From NCBI RefSeq assembly GCF_900111175.1, contig NZ_FOGI01000009.1, positions 186,001 through 250,000 on the forward strand: a stretch of DNA of 64,000 nt, written 5' to 3'. The DNA comes from Actinokineospora terrae (GTDB taxonomy: Bacteria > Actinomycetota > Actinomycetes > Mycobacteriales > Pseudonocardiaceae). The position numbers and the translations under genes were made by a program. The notes under the pieces were generated by a model, which had not been told where the DNA came from, made no database searches, and saw nothing but the letters and a program-made list of their open reading frames with translations. Shown here one piece after another: positions 18,136 through 26,117 of this stretch; position 1 is the stretch's first letter; every line of letters starts with the position of its first letter.

Positions 18136-18315
18136 GTGGACGTCAGCCTGCTGCCGCAGGCCACTGTGGACAAGACGCCCAGTGCGGGGATGGTGGCGCT
18201 CCAGGACATCACCAGGGATATCCGCCGGATACAGCGCGAGCGCGCTCGGCTTGTCAACAGGCTGACCGGAGGCGCAAAGGCGCTCACCGAGGCGAACGAC
18301 GATCCGCAGCCTTGA
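18136..18315 (+). CDS. Small hypothetical protein (59 aa), possibly a gene remnant
   Basis: A short GTG-initiated frame 13 bases after the SRPBCC stop. It encodes VDVSLLPQATVDKTPSAGMV, then a basic amphipathic stretch (DITRDIRRIQRERARLVNRL) and an acidic end. Codon third positions are mostly G/C, which fits real coding sequence, but the ribosome site is weak. It may be a small protein or the tail of a lost gene; not recognised. Confidence 0.35.
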   Translation: MDVSLLPQATVDKTPSAGMVALQDITRDIRRIQRERARLVNRLTGGAKALTEANDDPQP

Positions 18316-18345
18316 CCTCACCCGTTCCTGTCGACCGAGCGGGGA

Positions 18346-19173
18346 TCACTTCACCGGGGCGCAGGTCGTGGTGGTGGCGGTGATGGTGAGTTCCAGGGTG
18401 CCCTCCCCGGACTTGATCATCATGGCGGAGAGGGTGGTGTCGTCGCGGGTGGCGGTGAAGTACTCGGGTTGGGTGGGGCGGGGGTCGATCTTCCAGCCGG
18501 TGAGGGCGTCGATGGCGGTGCGCTTGATGGTGGCGAGGTCGGCGTCCTGGGTGAGGGGGGTCTTGCTGGTGGCTCGCCACTGGGCGCCGTTGGTGGTGGG
18601 GGTGGTGCAGGTGTAGAGGTTGGCGGTGGTGAGGGTGCCCGCGGTGGGGAAGGCGGCCTCGTCGGCGGGGACGTTCGCGGCGGTGGAGATCTTGCGGGCG
18701 GCGGTGGTGGCGCGGGCGAAGCTGGGGCCGAGTACCGCGCGCTGGGCGTCGGTCAGGTCGGGGCGCAGGGGCATGGTGAGGTCCTGGTGGCGGCCCGCGA
18801 TGGAGCACTTGGCCTTCTCCGCGCGCAGGTGACCCCGGCGCAGGCCGACCCGCGCGTCCGCCGGGCCGACGAGCAGCACCGACCAGTCGTCGACCGGGAT
18901 CTGCGGTTGCCAGCCAAGGGAAACAGCCGCGGTCCGCAGGTCGTCCGGGGAAGCGGCCAGGTCGACGTCGGCCCACATGGCCACGCTGTCGTCCGGGTTG
19001 CCGTCGAAGATGCTGCCGCAGGTCATCGCCGAGAACGAGGGATCCGCCTTCCCCCCGGCCTCCCGCACGAGTGCGGTGACCGCGTCCTGGAACTGCGGGC
19101 TGACCGATGTCGGCTTGGATTCCGCGCACCCCGCCACCAGCAGGACCACAAAAGCCAGTGCCACCAACCTCAA
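18346..19173 (-). CDS. Lipoprotein co-translated with an ESX-linked hydrolase
   Basis: Secreted lipoprotein of 275 aa. The N-terminus LRLVALAFVVLLVAGC is a lipoprotein signal with lipobox LVAGC (lipidated Cys about 16). The rest is a soluble domain with Cys in MTCGSIF, AKCSIAG, YTCTTP and TTTCAP, probably two disulfides. The TTG start overlaps the hydrolase stop (TTGA); a GTG nine bases further in is an alternative. No family was recognised. Last gene of the WXG100/EspG-like/hydrolase operon; an immunity or anchoring role is possible (inference). Confidence 0.78.
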   Translation of the reverse strand: MRLVALAFVVLLVAGCAESKPTSVSPQFQDAVTALVREAGGKADPSFSAMTCGSIFDGNPDDSVAMWADVDLAASPDDLRTAAVSLGWQPQIPVDDWSVLLVGPADARVGLRRGHLRAEKAKCSIAGRHQDLTMPLRPDLTDAQRAVLGPSFARATTAARKISTAANVPADEAAFPTAGTLTTANLYTCTTPTTNGAQWRATSKTPLTQDADLATIKRTAIDALTGWKIDPRPTQPEYFTATRDDTTLSAMMIKSGEGTLELTITATTTTCAPVK

Positions 19174-20495
19174 CGCTGTCGCACCACTTTGTACTGTTCG
19201 GTGGTCACGGACTCGCCGCCGAAGAAAACCCCTGCGCTGTCCCGGAAGCGGACCACGGACGGGTCGGTGCTGGAGTCCAGTTGCCTGGCCGCCTCGGTGT
19301 AGTTGCCGTTGATGGCGTGGTTGCCGCCCGCGGTGCCGGTCTGGTGGTCGAACTTCACCGTCGTGCGGTTGTCGCTGTTGGGGTTCTCGGCGGCGTCGAG
19401 GTGCGGGACGATGTCGCCGTTGTTCTCCAGCGACAGCATCTGCACCCGCTCGTCGATCGGGATGCCGCCCACCGGCGACCCGGCGGTCACCACGTGGGTG
19501 ATGTTGTAACCGCTGGCCAGCAACGGGTCGACCGAGCGGGCCGCGACGATACCGCCCTGGCTGTGGCCGACCAGCATCAGCGGCGCGTCCTTGGGCACCT
19601 TGGCATCGATCAGCGCCTGCTGGATGCCCTCCTGCAGCACGGTCGGGTTGCCCGCGATCGCGTCGACGTTGGTGCCCATGTCGTTGGCGCTGCCCTGGTC
19701 GTTGGTGAAGGGCAGGTTCCACACCTTGGTGCCGGGGATGTCCACGATGTAGGCGATCGTGCCGTCAGCCTGCTTGACCGCGCGGATGTCGATGTTGGCG
19801 TCGGTGCCGTTGCGGTGGTCGAGGCCGTTGAACAGCTCGGCGAGGTTGTCCGGCGGGTCGGCGGCGATGTCACTGGTGTCGCGGCCCGCGTAGGTCACCT
19901 TCGGGTCGCCGTCCGGGTAGGTGGCGGCGACGAGGTCGGTCAGCGTGGCCAGGTTCGACGGGAAACCCAAGGCGGACAACGCACCCGGCGTCATCCCGAG
20001 CAGGTCGTCGACCATGCCGGGGTGCTCGACCAGCCACCGCTGCCAGTCGCCGTCGTAGTTGACCAGGATGTCGGCGCCGATGAACGCCCCCACCCCGATC
20101 GCGGCACCCGGCGCGGCGACCGCGGCGGCGCCCGCCAGCCAGCGGCCCGCCTCCAGCGCCTTGGCGTTGAGGTCGTCGACCAGGTGGTAGGCCTGGTTGG
20201 TGGCCTGGAAGGTGACGCCGCGCAAGCCGATGCCCGCCGAGGTCGCGGTCAACCCGGACGGGCCGTCGAGCGCGCCGAGCATCGCGAACTCGAACCGCGC
20301 CGCGCCGACCGGGTTGAGCACGGCCGAGGCGAGCAGGTCGGGGTCGGCCAGGTAGCGGTGGCTGGTGACGGCGATGCCGAGGGTCTCACCCGCGATGTCG
20401 TCGGTGAGGTCCCCCATGGCAGCGAGGTCCTCGTAGAACGCCTCGGTGCCGCCCGCGCCGCCGCCGACGGTCAGGTTGGTCACGGGGTTGCTCAT
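19170..20495 (-). CDS. Alpha/beta-hydrolase with ESX-like helical N-terminus
   Basis: Protein of 441 aa. The N-terminal about 160 residues are mainly helical, with a hydrophobic Ala/Gly segment (WLAGAAAVAAPGAAIGVGAF), and contain YHLVD (residues 103-107), matching the type VII YxxxD secretion motif. The C-terminal half is an alpha/beta-hydrolase: nucleophile elbow VGHSQGG (Ser about 312), probable Asp 361 in ENNGDIVPHLD and probable His 393 in GGNHAING. This fits a lipase or esterase. It overlaps the EspG-like gene by four bases upstream and the lipoprotein by four downstream. Candidate secreted effector. Confidence 0.82.
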   Translation of the reverse strand: MSNPVTNLTVGGGAGGTEAFYEDLAAMGDLTDDIAGETLGIAVTSHRYLADPDLLASAVLNPVGAARFEFAMLGALDGPSGLTATSAGIGLRGVTFQATNQAYHLVDDLNAKALEAGRWLAGAAAVAAPGAAIGVGAFIGADILVNYDGDWQRWLVEHPGMVDDLLGMTPGALSALGFPSNLATLTDLVAATYPDGDPKVTYAGRDTSDIAADPPDNLAELFNGLDHRNGTDANIDIRAVKQADGTIAYIVDIPGTKVWNLPFTNDQGSANDMGTNVDAIAGNPTVLQEGIQQALIDAKVPKDAPLMLVGHSQGGIVAARSVDPLLASGYNITHVVTAGSPVGGIPIDERVQMLSLENNGDIVPHLDAAENPNSDNRTTVKFDHQTGTAGGNHAINGNYTEAARQLDSSTDPSVVRFRDSAGVFFGGESVTTEQYKVVRQR

Positions 20496-21280
20496 GCCAG
20501 GGCCTCCGCCAGGTAGGGGGTCACCCAGACCCCGAGCTCATCGCGTCCGACCGGGATCAGCTCGACCAGTTGGCGGCCACCCCCGTGCGCGGCGGGCTGG
20601 ACGCCGACCCAGCCGGTGTCGCTGTGCAGCCAGTACACCCGCGCGCTGCGCACGGATCCGTCGACGACGCCGGTGACCAGGCAGGTCAGCACGCCATCGG
20701 TGCGCCGCACGACCTGGAGGGCGAACTCGGCCTCGGCCTTGGGCAGCTTCAACTCGGCCAGCACGTACCCCGGCGCGTCCGGGTCGGCCTCGCGCAGCAG
20801 GTCGGCGACGCCGAGCTCGTGCAACGCGGCCAGCGGGACGACACCGCGCAGCGGCTCGACCTCGTCGTCGGCGTCGAGCGCGGCACCGATCCCGGCGGCT
20901 TCCTCGCCGGGCACCGCGCGGACCAGCTCACGCCCCAGTTCGACCGCGGCGAACAGCGACAGCTCCACGCCCGCGTCCGGCAGCAGGAACAGGGACGCAC
21001 CAAGGTCACCGGCGACCGCGTGCAGGCTGCGCGACCCGCGCGCACCCGCCGTCGCCGTGGTCTCCAGGAACACCCGCGGCGCGGCGATGACCCCGATGTT
21101 CGCGGCGACCGAGGGGTGGATCCCGTCGTCGCGCAGGACCCCCTTGGCGGCGAGGTCACCGACGTCGGCGATGTCGGGCGCGGGCTTCCAGTCCGGCGGC
21201 ATGTCCGCGTCGAGCTCGGCCACGACGTAGGCGTACTCGGCCGCGGTGAGGGTGAGCCGGTGCGGTGCTGGGGCGCTCAT
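20492..21280 (-). CDS. EspG-like ESX chaperone (second copy)
   Basis: Protein of 262 aa with the layout of EspG-like proteins: LTAAEYAYVVAELDADMPPDW at the start, VGDLAAKGVLRD, a central strand-rich part (SLFLLPDAGVELSLFAAVELG) and a C-terminal half with VYWLHSDTGWVGVQP. It is clearly different in sequence from the EspG at 13370-14185. Its ATG directly follows the stop of the WXG100-like gene, and its stop overlaps the hydrolase start, so it probably serves those proteins. Confidence 0.72.
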   Translation of the reverse strand: MSAPAPHRLTLTAAEYAYVVAELDADMPPDWKPAPDIADVGDLAAKGVLRDDGIHPSVAANIGVIAAPRVFLETTATAGARGSRSLHAVAGDLGASLFLLPDAGVELSLFAAVELGRELVRAVPGEEAAGIGAALDADDEVEPLRGVVPLAALHELGVADLLREADPDAPGYVLAELKLPKAEAEFALQVVRRTDGVLTCLVTGVVDGSVRSARVYWLHSDTGWVGVQPAAHGGGRQLVELIPVGRDELGVWVTPYLAEALA

Positions 21281-21805
21281 CTACGCGACACCCCGCGCCT
21301 GCATGAACTTGCCGACGTCGAGCCACTGCTTGTCACCAGCCGGGGGCAGGGAGTGCGGCTGGTACTGCCAGCCCTCCCACGGCGGCCGGGGCGGCTGCGG
21401 CGGCGACCCGCTGATGCCCAGGCCCGAGGCGACCGCGTTGGCGATGTCGCGCATGACCTGGTTGAAGCGGTCGACGGCCTGGTTGAACCGGTCGATGGCG
21501 CCGTTGAACCAGGTGACCACGGCCTCGCCGATCCGCTTGATCGCCGCGATCAGCTCGCGGACCTGCTGGGCGTGCCCGCGCAGCGCGGCGGCGGCCTCGT
21601 CGAGCTTGGTGGCGACCGCGTCGAGCGCCTTGCGGTCCCCGTCGACGGTCTCGCGGCACCGGTCGGCGGCGATGGACTTCCAGCGCATCGCCTGGGCCTG
21701 GCGCACCATGGTCGAACCGTGCGCGCGCACCTCGTCCGCGTGCCGCTCGATCCGCCCGGCGAGCCGGTCGAGCTCGTCGGGATCGCCGTAGAACGACATG
21801 TCCAC
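21281..21805 (-). CDS. WXG100-like ESX protein with extended Pro-rich tail
   Basis: Protein of 174 aa. The first about 100 residues form a helical hairpin (ELDRLAGRIERHADEVRAHG, then LDAVATKLDEAAAALRGHAQ) with a W-containing turn, MRWKSIAAD. A short amphipathic part follows, with repeated NxAIDRFNQAVDRFNQ, and then a Pro-rich tail (GSPPQPPRPPWEGW). First gene of the four-gene unit that contains an EspG-like protein, a hydrolase and a lipoprotein. Likely a secretion partner of the hydrolase. Confidence 0.78.
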   Translation of the reverse strand: MDMSFYGDPDELDRLAGRIERHADEVRAHGSTMVRQAQAMRWKSIAADRCRETVDGDRKALDAVATKLDEAAAALRGHAQQVRELIAAIKRIGEAVVTWFNGAIDRFNQAVDRFNQVMRDIANAVASGLGISGSPPQPPRPPWEGWQYQPHSLPPAGDKQWLDVGKFMQARGVA

Positions 21806-21890
21806 CCCCAGCTGTGGGCCAACCCTTCGCCCGCGTCAGACGTCCCCGGTGGCGGGGCGGTTCCCACCGCGGGCCGACTTGGTCAACTGT

Positions 21891-22805
21891 TCACCGGACC
21901 CACTCCAGGAACCGGGCGCCCGTGAACGTCGTCGGGCCGAGGAACCGGGTGTTCGCGACCCGCAGCGGGCCCTCGAACCGGGTCCCGCTGAACCACGCGC
22001 GCTGGTGGAACACCATGTCGTTGGCGTGCAGCATGCCGTGGCTGACCGCCTTGGTGAACCAGGCGTCACCGTGGATCTGCGTACCCCACAGCGCGTTGGA
22101 CCGGTGCAGGTGCGCCCAGCGCAGGGTCAGCGTGCCGATGGCCCGGCCGGACAGGTCGAAGTACTCCAGGTCGGCGCCGGTCAGGTCCAGGTCGAAGTGC
22201 GGGCCCGGGTGGTCGGCTGGCGGCAGCAGCGCGGAGATCAGGCTCTGCGCGGTCTTGCGGACCTGGGCCTCGCTGTCGCCTTCGGCGGTGCGCTCGTAGG
22301 GGATGCGCAGGTAGGAGCAGAAGACGTCGAGGACGGTCTGGGTGTAGGCCGGGCGGGAGCGGGCCAGGCCGTGCAGCACGTGCAGCCCACCGATGCGGAC
22401 CTGGTCGGCGCTGTTGCCCAGCAGCTCGACCGCGCGGGCGAACCGCTCATCGGCGACGCGCTCCCGGTCGAACTCGGCGCGGTCGCTCTCCAGGTCGTGC
22501 CGCTTGCGCTCGATGTCCTGGCGGCGTTCCTCGACCCGTCGGCGCCGGTCGTTGAGCCACAGCGCGTAGAGGGCCACGACCGCGCCGCCCGCGAGGCCGC
22601 CGGTCTTGAGCGCCTCACCGCGGTTGGCGTTCGACTCCATGAGCAGCCAGCCGGACACCACGCCGAGCAGGCCGATCGACACGAGGACGACGGCGGGCAG
22701 CCACCGGCGCTCCCTCGGCGCGTCCCGACCGAGCACCGAGCCGATCCCGATGGCGGCGCCCGCCGCGAACACGACCAATCCGGTGATCAGGAAGCCCAGG
22801 CCCAC
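21891..22805 (-). CDS. Membrane protein with pentapeptide-repeat-like C-terminus
   Basis: Protein of 304 aa. Transmembrane segments are at about residues 3-25, 37-56 and 67-83. A highly charged coiled coil follows (NDRRRRVEERRQDIERKRHD...). The C-terminal third shows pentapeptide-repeat-like units (LDLTGADLEYFDLSGRAIGT, ARFLEW at the end) interrupted by imperfect ones. Similar actinobacterial proteins are of unknown function. Not obviously in an operon: 85 bases from the WXG100-like gene and 22 from the muramidase. Confidence 0.78.
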   Translation of the reverse strand: MGLGFLITGLVVFAAGAAIGIGSVLGRDAPRERRWLPAVVLVSIGLLGVVSGWLLMESNANRGEALKTGGLAGGAVVALYALWLNDRRRRVEERRQDIERKRHDLESDRAEFDRERVADERFARAVELLGNSADQVRIGGLHVLHGLARSRPAYTQTVLDVFCSYLRIPYERTAEGDSEAQVRKTAQSLISALLPPADHPGPHFDLDLTGADLEYFDLSGRAIGTLTLRWAHLHRSNALWGTQIHGDAWFTKAVSHGMLHANDMVFHQRAWFSGTRFEGPLRVANTRFLGPTTFTGARFLEWVR

Positions 22806-22827
22806 GGCGGGTGAACCTACCCGACCA

Positions 22828-23619
22828 TCACCCGTTCGCGAGCACCCTGAGCCGGTCGGTGGTGCCGTTGAAGTAGTTCTGGTCCAGCGGCGACGAGGTG
22901 TACTGCCAGAAGGTCCAGTACGGCCAGTTGTAGGGCAGGGTGCCCACGGTCGAGGAATACCTGGCGACCCACAGCGGGTTCGCGGTGGCGAAGGACGCGG
23001 AGCCGACGCACTGGGACCACCAGCTGGTGCTCGTGTAGATCACCGCGTCGCGGCCCGTGCGGGTGCGGTAGGTGGTGGTGAAGTCGCGGATCCACGAGGC
23101 CATGGCGGCCTGGGTCTTGCCGTAGCAAGTCGCGCCGTACGGGTTGTACTCCAGGTCGACGACGCCCGGCAGGGTCTTGCCGTCGCGGGACCAGCCGCCG
23201 CCGTTGGTGGCGAAGTAGGTGGCCTGCGCGGCGCCGGTGGACCGGTCCGGCAGGGCGAAGTGGTAGGCGCCGCGGATCATGCCGACGGTGTAGGAGCCGG
23301 TGTACTGCTGGGTGAAGAAGGGGTTCTTATACCCCGTGCCCTCGGTCGCCTTGACGTACACGAACCGCTTGCCCTGGCTCCACCAGTAGTTCCAGTCGAC
23401 GTTGCCCTGGTAGCTCGCAACGTCCATGCCGGACACCGTGGCCAGGGCGACCGGCGGCGCGGCGACCATCCGCTGCACCGGTTCGTGCACGCGGATCTGC
23501 GAGCCGAGTGGGTGGTCGGTCGGCACCGGTGCTGCCGCGGCGGGTAGGGCCGCCACCAGCGTCGCCGCGACGCACAGGACGGCCGCCGCGGCGGATCTGG
23601 CCCCGAGGACAATGGACAT
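22828..23619 (-). CDS. Secreted GH25 lysozyme (1,4-beta-N-acetylmuramidase)
   Basis: Secreted muramidase of 263 aa. A Sec signal peptide occupies about residues 1-30 (AAAAVLCVAATLVAALPAAAA), followed by a short linker and a GH25 domain: GMDVASYQGNVDWNYWW, FVYVKATEGTGYKNPFF, GAYHFALPD, LPGVVDLEYNPYG with the catalytic D-x-E, VIYTSTSWW and WPYWTFWQYTSS. Two Cys pairs could form disulfides. The ATG at 23619 has a GGAAAGGA site upstream. It should cleave peptidoglycan outside the cell. Confidence 0.93.
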   Translation of the reverse strand: MSIVLGARSAAAAVLCVAATLVAALPAAAAPVPTDHPLGSQIRVHEPVQRMVAAPPVALATVSGMDVASYQGNVDWNYWWSQGKRFVYVKATEGTGYKNPFFTQQYTGSYTVGMIRGAYHFALPDRSTGAAQATYFATNGGGWSRDGKTLPGVVDLEYNPYGATCYGKTQAAMASWIRDFTTTYRTRTGRDAVIYTSTSWWSQCVGSASFATANPLWVARYSSTVGTLPYNWPYWTFWQYTSSPLDQNYFNGTTDRLRVLANG

Positions 23620-23951
23620 GGTTGATCGTCCTTTCCGAGTGCCCACACAATGATCAAGGAAGCCGGAACGGGTACTCGTGGTAGCCGCCCGTGCGTCGAT
23701 TGTGATCGGATAACCATCCACTTGTCACGCTTAAGCGTGAAGGATTCACCAGAGCAGGGGTGAACTGGGGTGATGTCGTTCAGGGGTGGTGGGAAAGAAC
23801 CGCACGGTCCACACCGAACGGACGCTTTCCGTAGTCGCCCGAGTGCGCTATGTCAACTCAGGACTCCCGGGGCGATTGGGGCCGCATCCGGGCTGGCTAC
23901 CTGGCGTTGAACAGGTGAGACTTTGCGTTGACGGTGGGCGGGGAAGGGAGA
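23620..23951. other. Divergent regulatory region between muramidase and PAS-GGDEF-EAL gene
   Basis: About 330 bases without a supported gene. It contains a perfect 16-base palindrome at 23725-23740 and relatively AT-rich stretches around 23640-23720, consistent with promoters for the two divergent genes. Confidence 0.6.
23725..23740. promoter_or_regulatory. Perfect 16-bp palindrome
   Basis: TCACGCTTAAGCGTGA is a perfect dyad about 105 bases upstream of the muramidase start and about 210 upstream of the GGDEF-EAL start. It is a good candidate for a transcription factor site; the factor is unknown. Confidence 0.5.
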
Positions 23952-26045
23952 GTGGTGGGCGGACCCGACGCGTTCGCGCGCATGTGGGCGGCCGTGCTCA
24001 CCGAGACGGGCTACGTCGCCATGGATCGTCGCGGCCTCGTCGAGCAGATGCGCGAGTACACCGACGTGCTGCTGGCGGGCCTGCGGTCGGACCGGTTCGC
24101 GCCGGAGCCGGTGGAGCGGGTCGGCGCCGGGCTGGTCGGCATGCGGCTGGCCGGACCGGAGACGCTCCGAGCGTCACTGCAGCTGCTCGGTACCGACCTG
24201 TTGCGGGTCACTGGGGCGGGTGAACTGCGGGCCGAGCTGTTGCCCGCCGTGCAGGGGGCGTTCGCCGCCGGGTTCGCCACCGCGATGCAGGAGAAGATCT
24301 TCCGGGACCAGGAGACCATCCGCAGGGCCGCGCTGGAGGCCCGCCGCGGTGCCGAGTCGGCGCTGCTGGCCAGCGAGAACCGGTTCCGGGCCATGTTCAA
24401 CCAGGCGGCCGTGGGCATCGCGATCGGGGACGCGGACGGGACCCTGCTGGAGGTCAACACCGCGCTGGCCGACATGCTCGGCTACCGGGTCGACGAGCTG
24501 CGCGGGATGAACGTCGACGACCTGCGCTTCCCGGACGAGCCTGCCGCCATGCGCAGGCCGTTCGACGAGGTCAGCTCCGGCGCGCGCGACCACTACCGGA
24601 TGGAGCGGCTGCTGCGCCGCTCCGACGGCAAGCCGCTGTGGACCGACGTCACCGTGTCACTGGTGCGCACCGAGACCGGCGAGCCGCAGTACCTGGTCGG
24701 CATGATCGAGGACATCACCGACCGGCACCTGCTCGAGGAGCGGCTGCGCCACCAGGCCAACCACGACCCGTTGACCGGCCTGGGCAACCGGGCCAGGTTC
24801 ACCGAGCGGCTCACCACCGCGTTCGGCTGCGACGACGACACCAGGGTCGGCGTCTGCTACCTGGACCTGGACGGCTTCAAGGTCATCAACGACAGCCTGG
24901 GCCACGACATCGGCGACGAGCTGCTGGTGGCGGTGGCGGCCAGGCTGGACCGGCTGGTCACCGCGCCCGGCCGGATCGTGGCCAGGATGGGCGGCGACGA
25001 GTTCGTGGTGCTGGTCGAGCGCAGCTCCGGCCGCGCCGAGCTGGTCGACCTCGCCGACCGGATCCTGGCCGCCCTCGCCGAACCGTTCCCGATCGGCGGG
25101 CACCGGCTCGCGGTGTCGGCCAGCATCGGCCTGGTCGAGCGGTCCGTGGTCGACGCGACCCCGGCGGAGACCATGCGCGACGCCGACGTGACCCTGTACT
25201 GGGCGAAGGCGGACGGCAAGAACCGCTGGGCCGCTTACGACCCGGACCGCAACGCCCGCGAGGTGGCCCGCTTCACGCTGTCGGCCAGGATGCCCGCCGC
25301 GGTGGAGAGCGAAGAGTTCTATGTGGACTACCAGCCGATCGTGCGGCTCAGCGACGGCCACCTGATCGGCGTCGAGGCGCTGGTGCGCTGGGCGCACCCG
25401 GAGTTCGGCAGGCTCGGCCCGGACCAGTTCATCGGCCTGGCCGAGGAAACCGGCCTGATCGTCCCCTTGGGACGGTGGGTGCTGCGCGAGGCCACCCGCC
25501 AGGCCCGCCGCTGGCACGACGCCTACGGCGACCGCGCCCCGATGGTCAGCGTCAACCTCGCCGCCCGCCAGACCGAGGAACCCACCCTGGTCGCCGACGT
25601 CGCCACCATCATCAAGGCCGCCAACGTGCCGCCCTCGACGATCCAGCTGGAACTCACCGAGAGCGCCATCATGAACACCACCGGCGGCCCGCTGCGCACC
25701 CTGCGCGACCTGGCCGACCTGGGCATCCGCATCGCCATCGACGACTTCGGCACCGGCTACTCGAACCTGGCCTACCTGCGGCACCTGCCGGTCCACGCCA
25801 TCAAGCTCGCAGGCTCCTTCATGGAAGGCCTCCGCGATTCCCCCACCGCCGACCCCGCCGACGCCCAGATCGTCACCACCCTGGTAGCCCTCTCCCACGC
25901 CCTGGGCCACGTAGTCATAGCCGAGGGCGTCGAAGACCCCGAACAAGCCGACCGCCTCCGAGAATTCGGCTGCGACAGCGCCCAGGGCTGGCTCTTCGCC
26001 AAACCCGGCCGCCCCGAGGAAATCGAACGCTGGCTGGAGAAGTAG
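23952..26045 (+). CDS. PAS-GGDEF-EAL cyclic-di-GMP signalling protein
   Basis: Cytoplasmic protein of about 697 aa that can make and break c-di-GMP. Parts in order: an N-terminal helical sensor region (about 1-135), a PAS domain (about 140-257: FRAMFNQAAVGIAIGDADGT to YLVGMIEDITDR), a GGDEF domain with intact MGGDEF (about 345), and an EAL domain with GVEALVRW (about 474), IAIDDFGTGYS and VIAEGVED. The usual KID of the EAL domain reads IKLAGSF, with the catalytic Lys kept; this variant is common in actinomycetes. Start is uncertain: TTG at 23928 or GTG at 23952/23955, the latter preceded by GGGGAAGGGAG. Confidence 0.9.
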   Translation: MVGGPDAFARMWAAVLTETGYVAMDRRGLVEQMREYTDVLLAGLRSDRFAPEPVERVGAGLVGMRLAGPETLRASLQLLGTDLLRVTGAGELRAELLPAVQGAFAAGFATAMQEKIFRDQETIRRAALEARRGAESALLASENRFRAMFNQAAVGIAIGDADGTLLEVNTALADMLGYRVDELRGMNVDDLRFPDEPAAMRRPFDEVSSGARDHYRMERLLRRSDGKPLWTDVTVSLVRTETGEPQYLVGMIEDITDRHLLEERLRHQANHDPLTGLGNRARFTERLTTAFGCDDDTRVGVCYLDLDGFKVINDSLGHDIGDELLVAVAARLDRLVTAPGRIVARMGGDEFVVLVERSSGRAELVDLADRILAALAEPFPIGGHRLAVSASIGLVERSVVDATPAETMRDADVTLYWAKADGKNRWAAYDPDRNAREVARFTLSARMPAAVESEEFYVDYQPIVRLSDGHLIGVEALVRWAHPEFGRLGPDQFIGLAEETGLIVPLGRWVLREATRQARRWHDAYGDRAPMVSVNLAARQTEEPTLVADVATIIKAANVPPSTIQLELTESAIMNTTGGPLRTLRDLADLGIRIAIDDFGTGYSNLAYLRHLPVHAIKLAGSFMEGLRDSPTADPADAQIVTTLVALSHALGHVVIAEGVEDPEQADRLREFGCDSAQGWLFAKPGRPEEIERWLEK

Positions 26046-26069
26046 CGCCTGCCCGGGGTCCGGAATGGA

Positions 26070-26110
26070 CAAAGGTGCGGCCCCGGCGGTGAGCCGGTGC
26101 CGCACCTTTG
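26070..26110. terminator. Bidirectional hairpin terminator between GGDEF-EAL gene and purL
   Basis: CAAAGGTGCGGC and GCCGCACCTTTG pair perfectly over 12 bases, with a GC-rich loop, between two convergent genes. It lies 24 bases after one stop and 7 after the other. Confidence 0.8.
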
Positions 26111-26117
26111 CCTCAGA

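Noticed and set aside
24657..26105. 482-codon open frame on the minus strand opposite the GGDEF-EAL gene
   Set aside because: The plus-strand protein has intact GGDEF, EAL and PAS motifs. The antisense product is low-complexity, as expected for the complement of high-GC codons.
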